A stretch of 64,000 nucleotides of DNA from an uncultured Victivallaceae bacterium (GTDB lineage: Bacteria; Verrucomicrobiota; Lentisphaeria; Victivallales; Victivallaceae): contig CALXOD010000061.1 in the NCBI GenBank assembly GCA_944389925.1, positions 29,927 to 93,926 of the forward strand, in the 5' to 3' direction. A program made the position numbers and the translations under genes. The notes under the pieces were generated by a model that was not told where the DNA came from, made no database searches, and saw only the letters and a list, made by a program, of their open reading frames with translations. Numbering within the stretch: position 1 is the first letter of the stretch; each line of letters starts with the position of its first letter. Below, piece by piece: positions 33,718-42,370 of this stretch.

Positions 33718-35324
33718 ACCGATTCAGAACACTTGTCATGTATTGTTCGCTCCTGCTGGTGACGCTGGTGCTGATTTTCGGGATTTCCCGGATGGAAAAG
33801 CAGCTGGACGGTATGGTGCGGGAACACCACCTGCGCTTTACCGGTCAGATCAAGAATGCGCCGCCGCTGGTGGCGTTCACCACGGTGGCACTGGGCAGTT
33901 TCCGGGGGTTGATCGCGGACTTGCTGTGGTTCCGGGCCGGAGGACTGCAGGAGAAGGGAAACTACTTTGAAATGGTGCAGCTGGCCCGGTGGATTACCGA
34001 CCTGCAACCGACCTTTTCCGGGGCGACGGCGTATCTGGCGTGGAATATGGCGTATAATATTTCGGTCACCTGTTCCGACTACGCCGATCGCTGGCGTTGG
34101 GTCAACGAAGGGATCAAGCTGATCCGCGACCGGGCGCTGGACTATAATCCGGAGGATCCGGTGCTGTACAAGGAACTGGGATGGATCTTCCAGCACAAAC
34201 TGGGGAACATTCTGGACGATGCAAACTTGTATTACAAGAATCAGGTTGCGCTGGCGATGACCGCGATTCTCGGTGCGAATCCCGATATTCCCGGCATGGC
34301 AGCCGCGCCGGTCGGCGAGAAGGCATTCATGGAAAAATACGCCGACAACAAGCGTTTGTGGAAGGCCGCCGCAGAGGCAGGATGGCCGACTTATGCCGAG
34401 CTGTTTGCCGCATTCAAGAATAATGAAAATGAATTGCCGCGAGCCTTTACGGAGCGACTGGACGATGCGAAGCTGGCCGGAGCACTGGAGAATTATTTCC
34501 GGGCTGAACTGCTGCGGGAACGGTATAAGCTGGATGCCCGGGTCATGCAGGAAATTGACGAAAAGTATGGCCAGCTGGATTGGCGGGTACCGGAATCTCA
34601 GGCCATTTACTGGGCTACGATGGGACTGAAAAAGACCCCCGGAAACCGCGATTTGAATTGTGAACGTATGATCACACAGTCGCTTTATGAGGCGTTCCGC
34701 AGCGGTCGTCTTTTGATGCTGGATCCCAAGAAGTTTGAAAGCGTGGTGTCGGTGCCGAATTTGAATCTGGTGGACGCCGTGGATCGGACATTTCAGGAGG
34801 CCTATGAGGCCAATGACAAGCAGTTTACATTCCTATCCGCCCGTATCAATTTCATGAAGGAGGCGATCACCATCCTGTTCAATTACGGGAAGTTCAAGAA
34901 GGCGGAGGAATATTTCAAGAAACTGGCGGAGCTGGATTTGGAAGCTCGCCTGGCGCGGTCACTGGAGGATTTCGTCATGAAGCGCTGGGCGGAAAACGTG
35001 CGGGATGCTTCAGTTAAAAAGGCCAACGACGTTATCAGCGGTTTGATTTTCCGCAGTCTGTTTTACCTGGTTCATGGTGACAACGACGCGGCATTGGCAA
35101 ATGAGCGAATTGCACGTTATATTTATAATACTTATATGTCGGGTACCGCCAAAGGTCAGGAATTCCGGGTGGGATTGCTGCCTTACGCGGACATTAAGAA
35201 GGCGGTGGTGGAAAATTGTATGAAAACATTTCCGCCGGCCATGGTAACTATCCTGAAAGCAAAAATAGAAGAGGAGCAGGCTGCCGCCGCCGCGGAAGCA
35301 GCGGCCGAAGCCGGAAAGAAATGA
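33714..35324 (+). CDS. Membrane-anchored helical-repeat (TPR-like) protein of unknown function
   Basis: The 536-residue protein has one N-terminal helix (TLVMYCSLLLVTLVLIFGI) and then a mostly alpha-helical, presumably periplasmic body. Stretches such as LWFRAGGLQEKGNYFEMVQLARWITDLQP and ILFNYGKFKKAEEYFKKLAELD look like TPR helices, and ALDYNPEDPVLYKELGWIF supports this. The C-terminus is a Glu/Ala coil (EEEQAAAAAEAAAEAGKK). I do not recognise a named family. ATGA overlaps with both the permease gene and a 26-codon ORF suggest it is a dedicated partner of the ABC exporter. Confidence 0.65.
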   Translation: MNRFRTLVMYCSLLLVTLVLIFGISRMEKQLDGMVREHHLRFTGQIKNAPPLVAFTTVALGSFRGLIADLLWFRAGGLQEKGNYFEMVQLARWITDLQPTFSGATAYLAWNMAYNISVTCSDYADRWRWVNEGIKLIRDRALDYNPEDPVLYKELGWIFQHKLGNILDDANLYYKNQVALAMTAILGANPDIPGMAAAPVGEKAFMEKYADNKRLWKAAAEAGWPTYAELFAAFKNNENELPRAFTERLDDAKLAGALENYFRAELLRERYKLDARVMQEIDEKYGQLDWRVPESQAIYWATMGLKKTPGNRDLNCERMITQSLYEAFRSGRLLMLDPKKFESVVSVPNLNLVDAVDRTFQEAYEANDKQFTFLSARINFMKEAITILFNYGKFKKAEEYFKKLAELDLEARLARSLEDFVMKRWAENVRDASVKKANDVISGLIFRSLFYLVHGDNDAALANERIARYIYNTYMSGTAKGQEFRVGLLPYADIKKAVVENCMKTFPPAMVTILKAKIEEEQAAAAAEAAAEAGKK

Positions 35325-35401
35325 AAAACGAGAGCGAACCCGAAGAGCCTTATCCGAGTAGCAGTATCGACGCATTCCTGAAGAAAGGAGGCGTCCGATG
35401 A
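35321..35401 (+). CDS. 26-residue micro-ORF overlapping both neighbours
   Basis: An ATG at 35321 overlaps the stop of the helical-repeat gene (ATGA, 35321-35324). The frame encodes MKNESEPEEPYPSSSIDAFL plus KKGGVR and stops at 35399-35401, where its TGA overlaps the ATG (35398) of the CNNM/CorC gene. The ribosome site for that gene (AAAGGAGG) lies inside this ORF. ATGA at both ends is the coupling style used elsewhere in this genome, so translation is plausible. The product is acidic then basic, soluble, with no known family. Confidence 0.5.
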   Translation: MKNESEPEEPYPSSSIDAFLKKGGVR

Positions 35402-36642
35402 TTGTCCTGATTATCAGTATTGGTGTGGCATTGCTGGTGTCCGCGCTCTGTTCGTTGCTGGAGGCTGCCCTGCTCAGCCTGACGCCGAGTCAGCTGGCCC
35501 AGATCCGGCAGAAAAATCCGGGATTGGGAGATGTCTGCCGCCGCCTGAAGCATGAAATTGAAAAGCCCATTGCCGTCATTCTGGTCACCAATACCGCGGC
35601 GCATACCATCGGTGCGGCTGTGGCGGGGGCGCAGTTTGACCATCTTTTCGGCGCCAGATGGCTGGGGGTGTTTACCTTAACCTTCACACTGGTGATGGTG
35701 CAGTATACGGAAATCCTCCCGAAGACGCTGGGGGTCCGGTACAATCGGGTCGTAATGCGCTATGCCGCGGGACCGCTTTCGGTGCTGGTGACGGTGATGA
35801 TGCCTCTGATTACGCTGATTCATCTGATTAACCGGCCGTTTGAACGCCCGACGACGAAGAGCGGGCCGACTGCGGCGGACGAAATTTCCGCGCTGGCGGC
35901 ATTGGCGCGGAGCAGCCAGCAGATCAGCAGCCGCCAGGAACGGATCATTAAGGCGGCACCGTTGCTGTCGCAGCGCAAGGCGCAACAGATCATGCTTCCG
36001 GCGGAAAATATTTCGTTTCTGTCGAGTCGGCAGACCCTGAGTGAGGCGATCAGCTGGACCGGGACGGATTTCCATACCCGTTATCCGGTATGTGAGGGGG
36101 ATAACCGGAATCGGGTGCTGGGATATGTCAATTTCAAGGAAGTGGTGTCTACCTATCGCGCCAATCCGGAGGGCGGTAAGTTGGCAGACATTCTGCGGCC
36201 GATCAGTTTCGCCGATCCGGACGAATCGGCGGCTGCGCTTCTGGAACGTTTCGTTTCGCAGCATTGCCACATGGCGATTGTGCGGGACGCGCAGGGGCAG
36301 ACGCTGGGGCTGGTGACGTTGGAGGATATTGTCGAAGAGCTGCTGGGTGATCTGGACGATGAATTTGATCCGTTGCCTCGGACGTTCTATTCGCCGGGCG
36401 AAGCGGTATGGGTGGTCGGCGGCGGCATTCCGATGACGCTTCTGGAACGGGAAGCGCGCTTGATGCTGCCGAAGCGGATGGAGCCGGTGGCGGTATGGTT
36501 TGCACGGATGCTGAAGCGGCAGCCGCGCATCGGAGATGTGTTGCGGTACGGCAATGCGGAATTTTATGTGCGTAAGGTGCGCCGCGGGCGGGTGCTGGAG
36601 TTTAACGTTAAGAAGGTCAGTTCTCCTGTACCGCAGAAATAA
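35398..36642 (+). CDS. CNNM-domain/CBS protein of the CorC/HlyC family
   Basis: The 414-residue protein opens with a DUF21/CNNM transmembrane domain: a first helix IVLIISIGVALLVSALCSLLEAALLSL, then AVILVTNTAAHTIGAAVAGAQF and the YTEILPKTLGVRYNR motif typical of CNNM proteins. Two CBS domains follow (about 190-320, including YVNFKEVV and HMAIVRDAQGQTLGLVTLEDI), then a C-terminal CorC_HlyC domain ending VRRGRVLEFNVKK. CNNM/CorC proteins export magnesium or sense Mg-ATP. It ends the ABC-exporter unit; a small lipoprotein follows. Confidence 0.88.
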   Translation: MIVLIISIGVALLVSALCSLLEAALLSLTPSQLAQIRQKNPGLGDVCRRLKHEIEKPIAVILVTNTAAHTIGAAVAGAQFDHLFGARWLGVFTLTFTLVMVQYTEILPKTLGVRYNRVVMRYAAGPLSVLVTVMMPLITLIHLINRPFERPTTKSGPTAADEISALAALARSSQQISSRQERIIKAAPLLSQRKAQQIMLPAENISFLSSRQTLSEAISWTGTDFHTRYPVCEGDNRNRVLGYVNFKEVVSTYRANPEGGKLADILRPISFADPDESAAALLERFVSQHCHMAIVRDAQGQTLGLVTLEDIVEELLGDLDDEFDPLPRTFYSPGEAVWVVGGGIPMTLLEREARLMLPKRMEPVAVWFARMLKRQPRIGDVLRYGNAEFYVRKVRRGRVLEFNVKKVSSPVPQK

Positions 36643-36660
36643 GAGGAAAGAGAAAGCAGG

Positions 36661-37368
36661 ATGAAAAGGCATCCGGGATATGCCATGATTTCAGCGGGGC
36701 TGCTGTTGCTGCTGCTGGCTGGATGCGTGGATGTGGAATATGTCGGGCAGCGGTTTGAGCCGTTGCCGGAGACGGATCCGGTTCGTATTTTCGATGCTCG
36801 GTCTGATTATCCGATCGAGGATTACCGGACCATCGGGCGTGCGGTATTCACGGCGCCGGAGGACTACGGTATACTGGAGCTCCGGGAAAAGGTGGAGAAT
36901 ACCGCTCGGGAATATGGTGCCGATGCAGTGAAAGTTATTTCTTCCGGGCGCGAACTGATCAGTACGGTCTATCGGCAGCCGCAACGAGATCGACAGCGGG
37001 TCAGTGCCCGGGCCGGGACTACCGGGACCACTTCCGACGGGTCGCGTCTGTACGTGGACACCTTCGGTCAGGAAACAGAGCTGACCGGAGCGCAGTTTGA
37101 ACGATATCAACTGGTGATAAAAGTGTTGTTGCTGATGCGGCAATCCCGGTTTGAACAGTTGATGGCAGAGCGTCGAGCCACCGCCGGAGAAACTGTGGAG
37201 GTGCCGGCGGAGACAGCCGTGGACGTGCTGCCCACCGAAGGGCAAGGGACGCCCGAAGGCGGAACCAAGTCCGATGGCGAAAAAGAGGTACCGACCGTTT
37301 CTGAAAAAGAGATGGCAACACCTGGAGCGGCAGCTCCCGATACGGCGGAACCACTGCCGGAAGTCTGA
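36661..37368 (+). CDS. Lipoprotein of unknown function with GADAV motif
   Basis: The 235-residue product has a lipoprotein signal ending LLLAGC. The mature domain contains YRTIGRAVFTAPEDYGILEL, then VENTAREYGADAVKVISSG, the GADAV pattern common in small envelope proteins of the YbjQ/DUF4156 style. After about residue 165 the protein becomes a Glu/Pro/Ala/Thr-rich tail (VPAETAVDVLPTEGQGTPEG), probably disordered. No catalytic motif is seen. It follows the CNNM gene by 18 bases, and a terminator stands after it, so it closes the long operon. Confidence 0.65.
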   Translation: MKRHPGYAMISAGLLLLLLAGCVDVEYVGQRFEPLPETDPVRIFDARSDYPIEDYRTIGRAVFTAPEDYGILELREKVENTAREYGADAVKVISSGRELISTVYRQPQRDRQRVSARAGTTGTTSDGSRLYVDTFGQETELTGAQFERYQLVIKVLLLMRQSRFEQLMAERRATAGETVEVPAETAVDVLPTEGQGTPEGGTKSDGEKEVPTVSEKEMATPGAAAPDTAEPLPEV

Positions 37369-37462
37369 ACAATCTGAGCTTCCACCGGGTATCCCGGCTG
37401 ACGGAAGCGGACGTGGCGAGAGAACGTTGACTTGCAGACTTCGGGGCGTATGAAGGAAATGC

Positions 37463-37510
37463 GCGGGCAATGGGGCGGTTGTGGCAGCCGCCTGGTGCCC
37501 GCACTTTTTT
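37463..37510 (+). terminator. Terminator closing the SPFH/ABC run
   Basis: GCGGGCA (37463-37469) pairs with TGCCCGC (37496-37502), with an inner GGCGG...CCGCC stem. It is followed by ACTTTTTT. The flanking 37369-37567 gap holds no credible gene. Confidence 0.65.
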
Positions 37511-37567
37511 CGGTATTCTCTTTCTGATGTTGATCAGAGGATGAATCGGGTGCCCGGCCAACAGGGG

Positions 37568-38248
37568 TCAGCGCGGTTGGTTGCCCCAGACGTTGATATG
37601 AATTTTTTCCGGTTTGTATTTGTCCCGGGGACGTTCCGCTCCGGTCGGATAACCGATGGAAATGACATTCAACGGCAGGACTCCGGACGTCAGACCCAGA
37701 ACGCGGCTGACGCCGGCGACCCGTTCCTTGTTGGGATAAACCCCCAGCCAGACTGCACCCAGCCCGGTGGCTTCCGCGGCAAGCAGGATGTTTTCTGTAG
37801 CGGCAGAACAGTCCTGCACCCACATTTCCCGTCCTTCGCCTTCGAGAAATTCTTTTTCAATGCCGCAGACTGCGATGGCGGCACCGGCTTGGGGGAGCAT
37901 TTTTCCGGAAGGGAGTGCTTCCGCCAGGGCGTTCAGTTGCTTCCGATCTGTTATGACCACGAAAGCCCATGGTTGAGAGTTGCGCGCTGTCGGTGCCGCC
38001 ATGCCCGCTCGCACCAGCGTCAGCAACGCCTCCTGCGAAACCGGAGCTCCGGTATAACTGCGGACACTCTTCCGGCTGTGGATGACGTCCAGCGTTCCCG
38101 GGGTGGCGGCGGTGGCGGGAGGCGTGGCGGGAGGCGTTGTCGGCCCCGGGGTGGTTGCCGGAATGGAGACTTTTACCGCGACCGGTCGAAATAGAACGAC
38201 CAGCAGGGCCGCGATCAACAGGAGAATGACGATACGTTCATAATTCAT
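37568..38248 (-). CDS. Membrane-anchored nitroreductase-family protein
   Basis: The 226-residue protein starts with one uncleaved hydrophobic helix (IVILLLIAALLVVLF) and a Pro/Thr-rich linker. The FMN-dependent nitroreductase fold follows: HSRKSVRSYTGAPVSQEAL, then AAPTARNSQPWAFVVITD and ENILLAAEATGLGAVWLG. The placement implies a periplasmic or membrane-surface domain, unlike the usual soluble enzymes. It overlaps by 11 bases the upstream FMN/iron-sulfur membrane gene, so it may receive electrons from that protein. The ATG at 38248 follows AAAGGAACTCGCC. Confidence 0.8.
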   Translation of the reverse strand: MNYERIVILLLIAALLVVLFRPVAVKVSIPATTPGPTTPPATPPATAATPGTLDVIHSRKSVRSYTGAPVSQEALLTLVRAGMAAPTARNSQPWAFVVITDRKQLNALAEALPSGKMLPQAGAAIAVCGIEKEFLEGEGREMWVQDCSAATENILLAAEATGLGAVWLGVYPNKERVAGVSRVLGLTSGVLPLNVISIGYPTGAERPRDKYKPEKIHINVWGNQPR

Positions 38249-39317
38249 GGCGAGTTCCTTTCTGTATTGGGGCCGGAGTCTCCCGGCGGAAAAAGTCCAT
38301 ACATGCGCCGAAGCCGCAGAACCAGCGACACCACAGCCGCGGCAGAAAAAACGACACCCCGACAATTCCCAGTCCTGCCGCGATCATCCACCACGACTGT
38401 AACCGGAAGAAGGAAAAAGGTTCAAACAGGGGAAATGTCGTTTGCAGCAGTGCGCCTGCGATTGCCACATTGAGGATGATCCGCCGCAGATACCCACCCG
38501 GAAAAGAGGTGGGGCCGGGAATGGTGCAGCCGGCTTTGTGTCCGGCTTTCGCCGCCAGTTCCTGCAGACATCCGAATGGGCAGAGATGGTTGCAGTAAAA
38601 ATTCCGCCCGGTAAGGACAATGATCACCACCACCGCGGCAAAGAGAAACAGCAGCCAGGAGAGGGCAGGATGCGGCAGCGTACGCAGCCATCCCGTTGTC
38701 AGGGCCAGAGAAAAGTAGAAATGCGCGCAAAAACCGAATATCACCACATTGAGCGTCAACTGGAATATCCTCCAACCGCCGCGAAGCGGTCGGAACAACA
38801 CCACCAGATTGCCGGCGAACAGCAGCAGCGCCAGCCATTGCGCCCAGCCGAACGGAAACAATTCCCGTAACGGGACGGCAGAGGGCGCCGGAACAGCTGC
38901 GGCCCGGGCCAGCACGGCTCGCACCGTCTGGATGGCCGCTTGCGATGAAAGGGTGGCTCCGGTCACGGCATCTACCGGCAGCTGCAGGGCTTCTGCCGGA
39001 GTTCGACCGGGAAAAGCGGCGAAAAGATCAGCGTTCACTACCCGTTGCCAGTATTCCGGATCTTCGGCGTTCGGCAGAAATTCAATGGAGCGGATAGCCC
39101 CGGAATCCGGGTCCAGTGCAATGTTCACTGGCGTCGGTCCTCCGAAACCGGATATGGGCTCCGTAACAAGGGACGATTGCCAGAGTCCGGTTGGGGAGGG
39201 GGGCAGTGCTGCGGCGGCATCTGATTCTTTCCAGTTCCGGGCCAGTACGGCCAGTGTCGCCAGGATGGCGGCAAACAGCAAGGCTCCGAGACGTCCGGCG
39301 GTTTTCGGCAGGCGCAT
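38238..39317 (-). CDS. FMN-binding membrane protein with polyferredoxin-type Cys motifs (NosR/NqrC-like)
   Basis: The 359-residue protein has one N-terminal helix, then a periplasmic FMN-binding domain ending LPVDAVTGATLSSQAA. The Thr in TGAT is the usual covalent FMN site, attached by ApbE-type enzymes. After it come four or more membrane helices with cytoplasmic Cys motifs GRNFYCNHLCPFGCLQE and LWCRWFCGFGACMDFF, similar to NosR, PceC and NapH proteins, which carry two 4Fe-4S clusters. It should pass electrons across the membrane to the co-encoded nitroreductase-like protein. The 4Fe-4S call rests on Cys spacing only. Confidence 0.82.
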   Translation of the reverse strand: MRLPKTAGRLGALLFAAILATLAVLARNWKESDAAAALPPSPTGLWQSSLVTEPISGFGGPTPVNIALDPDSGAIRSIEFLPNAEDPEYWQRVVNADLFAAFPGRTPAEALQLPVDAVTGATLSSQAAIQTVRAVLARAAAVPAPSAVPLRELFPFGWAQWLALLLFAGNLVVLFRPLRGGWRIFQLTLNVVIFGFCAHFYFSLALTTGWLRTLPHPALSWLLFLFAAVVVIIVLTGRNFYCNHLCPFGCLQELAAKAGHKAGCTIPGPTSFPGGYLRRIILNVAIAGALLQTTFPLFEPFSFFRLQSWWMIAAGLGIVGVSFFLPRLWCRWFCGFGACMDFFRRETPAPIQKGTRHEL

Positions 39318-39420
39318 TTTTTGTGTCCATCTCCTTTCTGATCAATCGGAATGTACTGGGAAACGGAGGAAAATGCAAGCTGTACATATGCAGTTCCTTT
39401 CGGGTTTTTTCTGAAAAGTG

Positions 39421-39449
39421 TTGACATTTATTTTGAATTGTCTTATAAT
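39421..39449 (+). promoter_or_regulatory. Perfect-consensus sigma70 promoter of the pseudopilin gene
   Basis: TTGACA (39421-39426) and TATAAT (39444-39449) are separated by exactly 17 bases, the full consensus. About 96 bases of leader follow, including a small TGAAAA/TTTTCA hairpin (39502-39518). Strong constitutive transcription is expected unless a repressor acts here. Confidence 0.75.
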
Positions 39450-39545
39450 TTAATCGCAAGAGGTATACAGTTTGGAGCAGTTCCATAGGTGATTCAAGAG
39501 CTGAAAAGCCAGTTTTCAAAACAACCCCCTGAAAGGAGTGTGGTC

Positions 39546-40370
39546 ATGAAGAGAGTGTTTTCTGCTGAATCTCGCCGCCGTTTTACTCTGATCGAGCTCC
39601 TGGTGGTGATCGCGATCATTGCGATCCTCGCCGCCATGTTGTTGCCGGCCTTGAACAAGGCCAGGGAGTCCGCGCGGATGATCTCGTGCACCAACAACCT
39701 TAAAACCGTTGGTTTGATGATGACGTTTTATGCCGACACCTACGACTATCTGCCGCCGTCCAATATGGCCTTGTGGTTCCCCAGCATGGGGTCGTCGGGA
39801 CGCTGGCCGATCGTGTTGAGCAAGGCGTATTACAAAGGAGACATGCTCAGCAATTTGGTTAAGACCAAAAGCAACAACCCTTTTACTTGCCCGACGGTCA
39901 CGCCGATTGCATCCTCCTATCAGATGAGCAAGGGGTATAAAGATCAGGTCAACTGGACCTATCTGCGGATGCACAGCGTCGGTTACGGTGGTGGCGGTGG
40001 ATTCGACCTGGCTGACAACTATCGTCAGAACGGCAGTTGCTTTGTAAAACCGAACCGGATCATCTATCCGTCCGTGGGGATTCTGGTAGTGGATGCCGCC
40101 GTGCAGAACACAACCGGCAGCGTTTATTCGACAGGGTATTGCAACGCCAACGGGGATTATTCTGCCGGGATCAACCTCAACAACCATCTGCGCGCCGCCA
40201 GCGCTCTGGACAATCTGGCGTGCCGGCCGAATGTGCTGCATCGTGGGGACGGCAACACGGTGAGCCTGCTTTACGCAGACGGCCATGTCGGTTCTCAGAA
40301 CCGGATGGCGATCAAACAGCATCAGGTGGATCTTTTGCATGCAAAAAAACTGATGGCTGAGGGAAATTAA
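39546..40370 (+). CDS. Type II pseudopilin-like secreted protein (prepilin N-terminal domain)
   Basis: The 274-residue protein has a type IV-prepilin signal: [19 protein letters not shown] with Glu at position 5 of the mature part, cleaved before Phe. The C-terminal part contains [17 protein letters not shown], the H...DG motif of DUF1559-type pseudopilins common in planctomycetes and Lentisphaeria. The body is rich in Gly, Tyr and Asn with a few Cys. The start at 39546 has AAAGGAG. It lies five bases before the beta-propeller gene, and the promoter upstream is a perfect consensus. Confidence 0.85.
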   Translation: MKRVFSAESRRRFTLIELLVVIAIIAILAAMLLPALNKARESARMISCTNNLKTVGLMMTFYADTYDYLPPSNMALWFPSMGSSGRWPIVLSKAYYKGDMLSNLVKTKSNNPFTCPTVTPIASSYQMSKGYKDQVNWTYLRMHSVGYGGGGGFDLADNYRQNGSCFVKPNRIIYPSVGILVVDAAVQNTTGSVYSTGYCNANGDYSAGINLNNHLRAASALDNLACRPNVLHRGDGNTVSLLYADGHVGSQNRMAIKQHQVDLLHAKKLMAEGN

Positions 40371-40375
40371 TCGAA

Positions 40376-42361
40376 ATGCATACCTTGAAATTGACTGTTG
40401 TGACTGCCGCTTTGGCGGCAACCGTAGGAATAGAGGCGACTTTCGGGGCGTCGAAGCCGTTGAACGAAGCCTTTACGGATCACGGTGTCTGTACGCCGGT
40501 CAGCAGTATTCTGGGATTGACTTCCGCAGTCGGACCGGGGGAAAGTGATATTCTGGTCGGCGCCTTGAGCGACCATCGCGGGCCTTACGGGTTGTTGATT
40601 CTCGATACAGAAACCGGTAAGTGCGAACAGCGGGATTATCCGTTTGCCCCCAGTTCGTTTCACAGTATTTTCGCTTCTGCGCTGGGGAGCAACAACCGGT
40701 ATTACCTTAACCATTCCGGTTATTTCATCGAATTCGATCCGGCAACGCTCACCTTCACTTTTACCGGTAAAGTTCATGACGGTATGGCTATGGGGATGAC
40801 CGAGGATCGGAATGGCGTCATCTGGTCCGTCACCTATCCGGACAGCGGCGTTATTTCCTTTGATCCGAAAAGCCGCAAGCTGACGGATTACGGCTCGGTG
40901 AACAAAGAATCCTGGCCCCAGTATCAGCGCACCGTCGCGACTGATGACGCGGGCTGGGTCTATTTCGGGATCGGCAATACCAAGGCGCAAATCATGGGAT
41001 TCAATCCCGCAACCCGCAAGACCATGGCTGTATTTCCACAGGGGAAACGGCCGGATCAGACTTCCGGTCAGGTATTTTCCGGGGCGGACGGCAAGGTATA
41101 CGCCACAGTGACCCGCCTGCCCAATTACCGCAGCATGGAGCATGCCTGGGAGGAAGCCCGGAAAAAAACGGACCTGCAATGGTATCAGTTGTATGACGGC
41201 AAGTTTGAACCGATTCAGGGGCTGCCGCAGGTGGCACTGCGTCCGGTCAAGGTCGGAAGCCAGAACTTCGTCAATTACGAATTGAAAAACAACCGCAAGG
41301 TGGAAATTTTCAATATTGTGGACCGGTACTGTCGGATCGCCGATCCCGCCACCGGACGGAAAGTAACGCACAAGCTGGATTATGACAGCGAAGGGGCTCA
41401 TCTGATGAGTGTGGCTGCGGCCAATGGGAAATTCATCACCGGCGGCACCGCCTTCCCGATGCGCAACTACATTTACGATCCGGAAAAGGATACCCTGACC
41501 AACCGCAATGGTGCCGTTCAGTGGAATACCGTTCTGCCGTGGAAGAACCACGTCTTCGTCGGCGGCTACAACGGCGGTTATCTGATCGACTGGGATCTGG
41601 ACGGCAAAGAATTTCGGGAATTTCCGCGGAACATTCTCGATTCCCGCGACAATCCCCGCTGCATCGGGCGTGCCGTGCCGGATGTGATTCGCCCGCATAC
41701 CCTTGAGATTACTGCGGACGGTCGTTATGTGATGATGGGCGGAACTCCGGAATACGGTCATACCGGCGGCGGTCTGGCGATCTGGGACCGGCAGACGGAT
41801 CAGTTCCGGGTGTTGAAGAATGATGTTTTGTTGAAGGATCTTTCGATTTATACGCTGACGGCTTTGCCGGACGGGCGGGTATTCGGGGGGACCACGGTGG
41901 TGGCCGGTACCGGCGGACAGGTCAAGGCGAAGGAGCCGCGCTTCTTCGAACTGGATCCGGTGACTGGAAAAATTCTCTGGGATACCGCATTGCTGCCCGG
42001 TGTCCAGACCTACCACGACACGGTACTTACTCCGGATGGTAAGATCCTCGGGATCGCCGACAGCGAACGCATCTTTGTCTTCGATCCGGCAACCCGCAAG
42101 GTGGTTGCTTCCGGGACCACCGGAGAATACGGTCCTGCCGTCTGGCAGCAGGGACCGCGGATGTTCGTAACGGATGGAACGGATTATTATCTGTTGTGTC
42201 GGAATCATATCCTGCAGTTGGATCCGAAGAACGGCAAGATTCTGCGTGTCTTCGAATCTCCTGTCCCGATCCAAGTCGGCGGCGATATCCTGAATGGACG
42301 GCTGTATTTCGCCAGTGGTTCGCATCTGATCAGTTTTCAGTTGCCGGGAAAACAGGATTGA
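40376..42361 (+). CDS. Secreted beta-propeller protein of unknown function
   Basis: The 661-residue protein has a signal peptide (LTVVTAALAATVGIEATFGA). It then shows repeated four-strand blades with motifs such as GYFIEFDPATLTFTF, GVISFDPKSRKLTDYG, YNGGYLIDWDLDG and RIFVFDPATRKVV. The D-P-A/T turns spaced about 45-60 residues fit a multi-bladed propeller like PQQ or quinoprotein/kelch types. No catalytic residues are recognisable. It is the second gene of a unit with the pseudopilin, and its stop lies nine bases before the regulator. Confidence 0.7.
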   Translation: MHTLKLTVVTAALAATVGIEATFGASKPLNEAFTDHGVCTPVSSILGLTSAVGPGESDILVGALSDHRGPYGLLILDTETGKCEQRDYPFAPSSFHSIFASALGSNNRYYLNHSGYFIEFDPATLTFTFTGKVHDGMAMGMTEDRNGVIWSVTYPDSGVISFDPKSRKLTDYGSVNKESWPQYQRTVATDDAGWVYFGIGNTKAQIMGFNPATRKTMAVFPQGKRPDQTSGQVFSGADGKVYATVTRLPNYRSMEHAWEEARKKTDLQWYQLYDGKFEPIQGLPQVALRPVKVGSQNFVNYELKNNRKVEIFNIVDRYCRIADPATGRKVTHKLDYDSEGAHLMSVAAANGKFITGGTAFPMRNYIYDPEKDTLTNRNGAVQWNTVLPWKNHVFVGGYNGGYLIDWDLDGKEFREFPRNILDSRDNPRCIGRAVPDVIRPHTLEITADGRYVMMGGTPEYGHTGGGLAIWDRQTDQFRVLKNDVLLKDLSIYTLTALPDGRVFGGTTVVAGTGGQVKAKEPRFFELDPVTGKILWDTALLPGVQTYHDTVLTPDGKILGIADSERIFVFDPATRKVVASGTTGEYGPAVWQQGPRMFVTDGTDYYLLCRNHILQLDPKNGKILRVFESPVPIQVGGDILNGRLYFASGSHLISFQLPGKQD

Positions 42362-42370
42362 CGGGTTCTC

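Noticed and set aside
37450..37527. 25-codon ORF between the lipoprotein and nitroreductase genes
   Set aside because: It spans the terminator hairpin at 37463-37502 and has no ribosome site.
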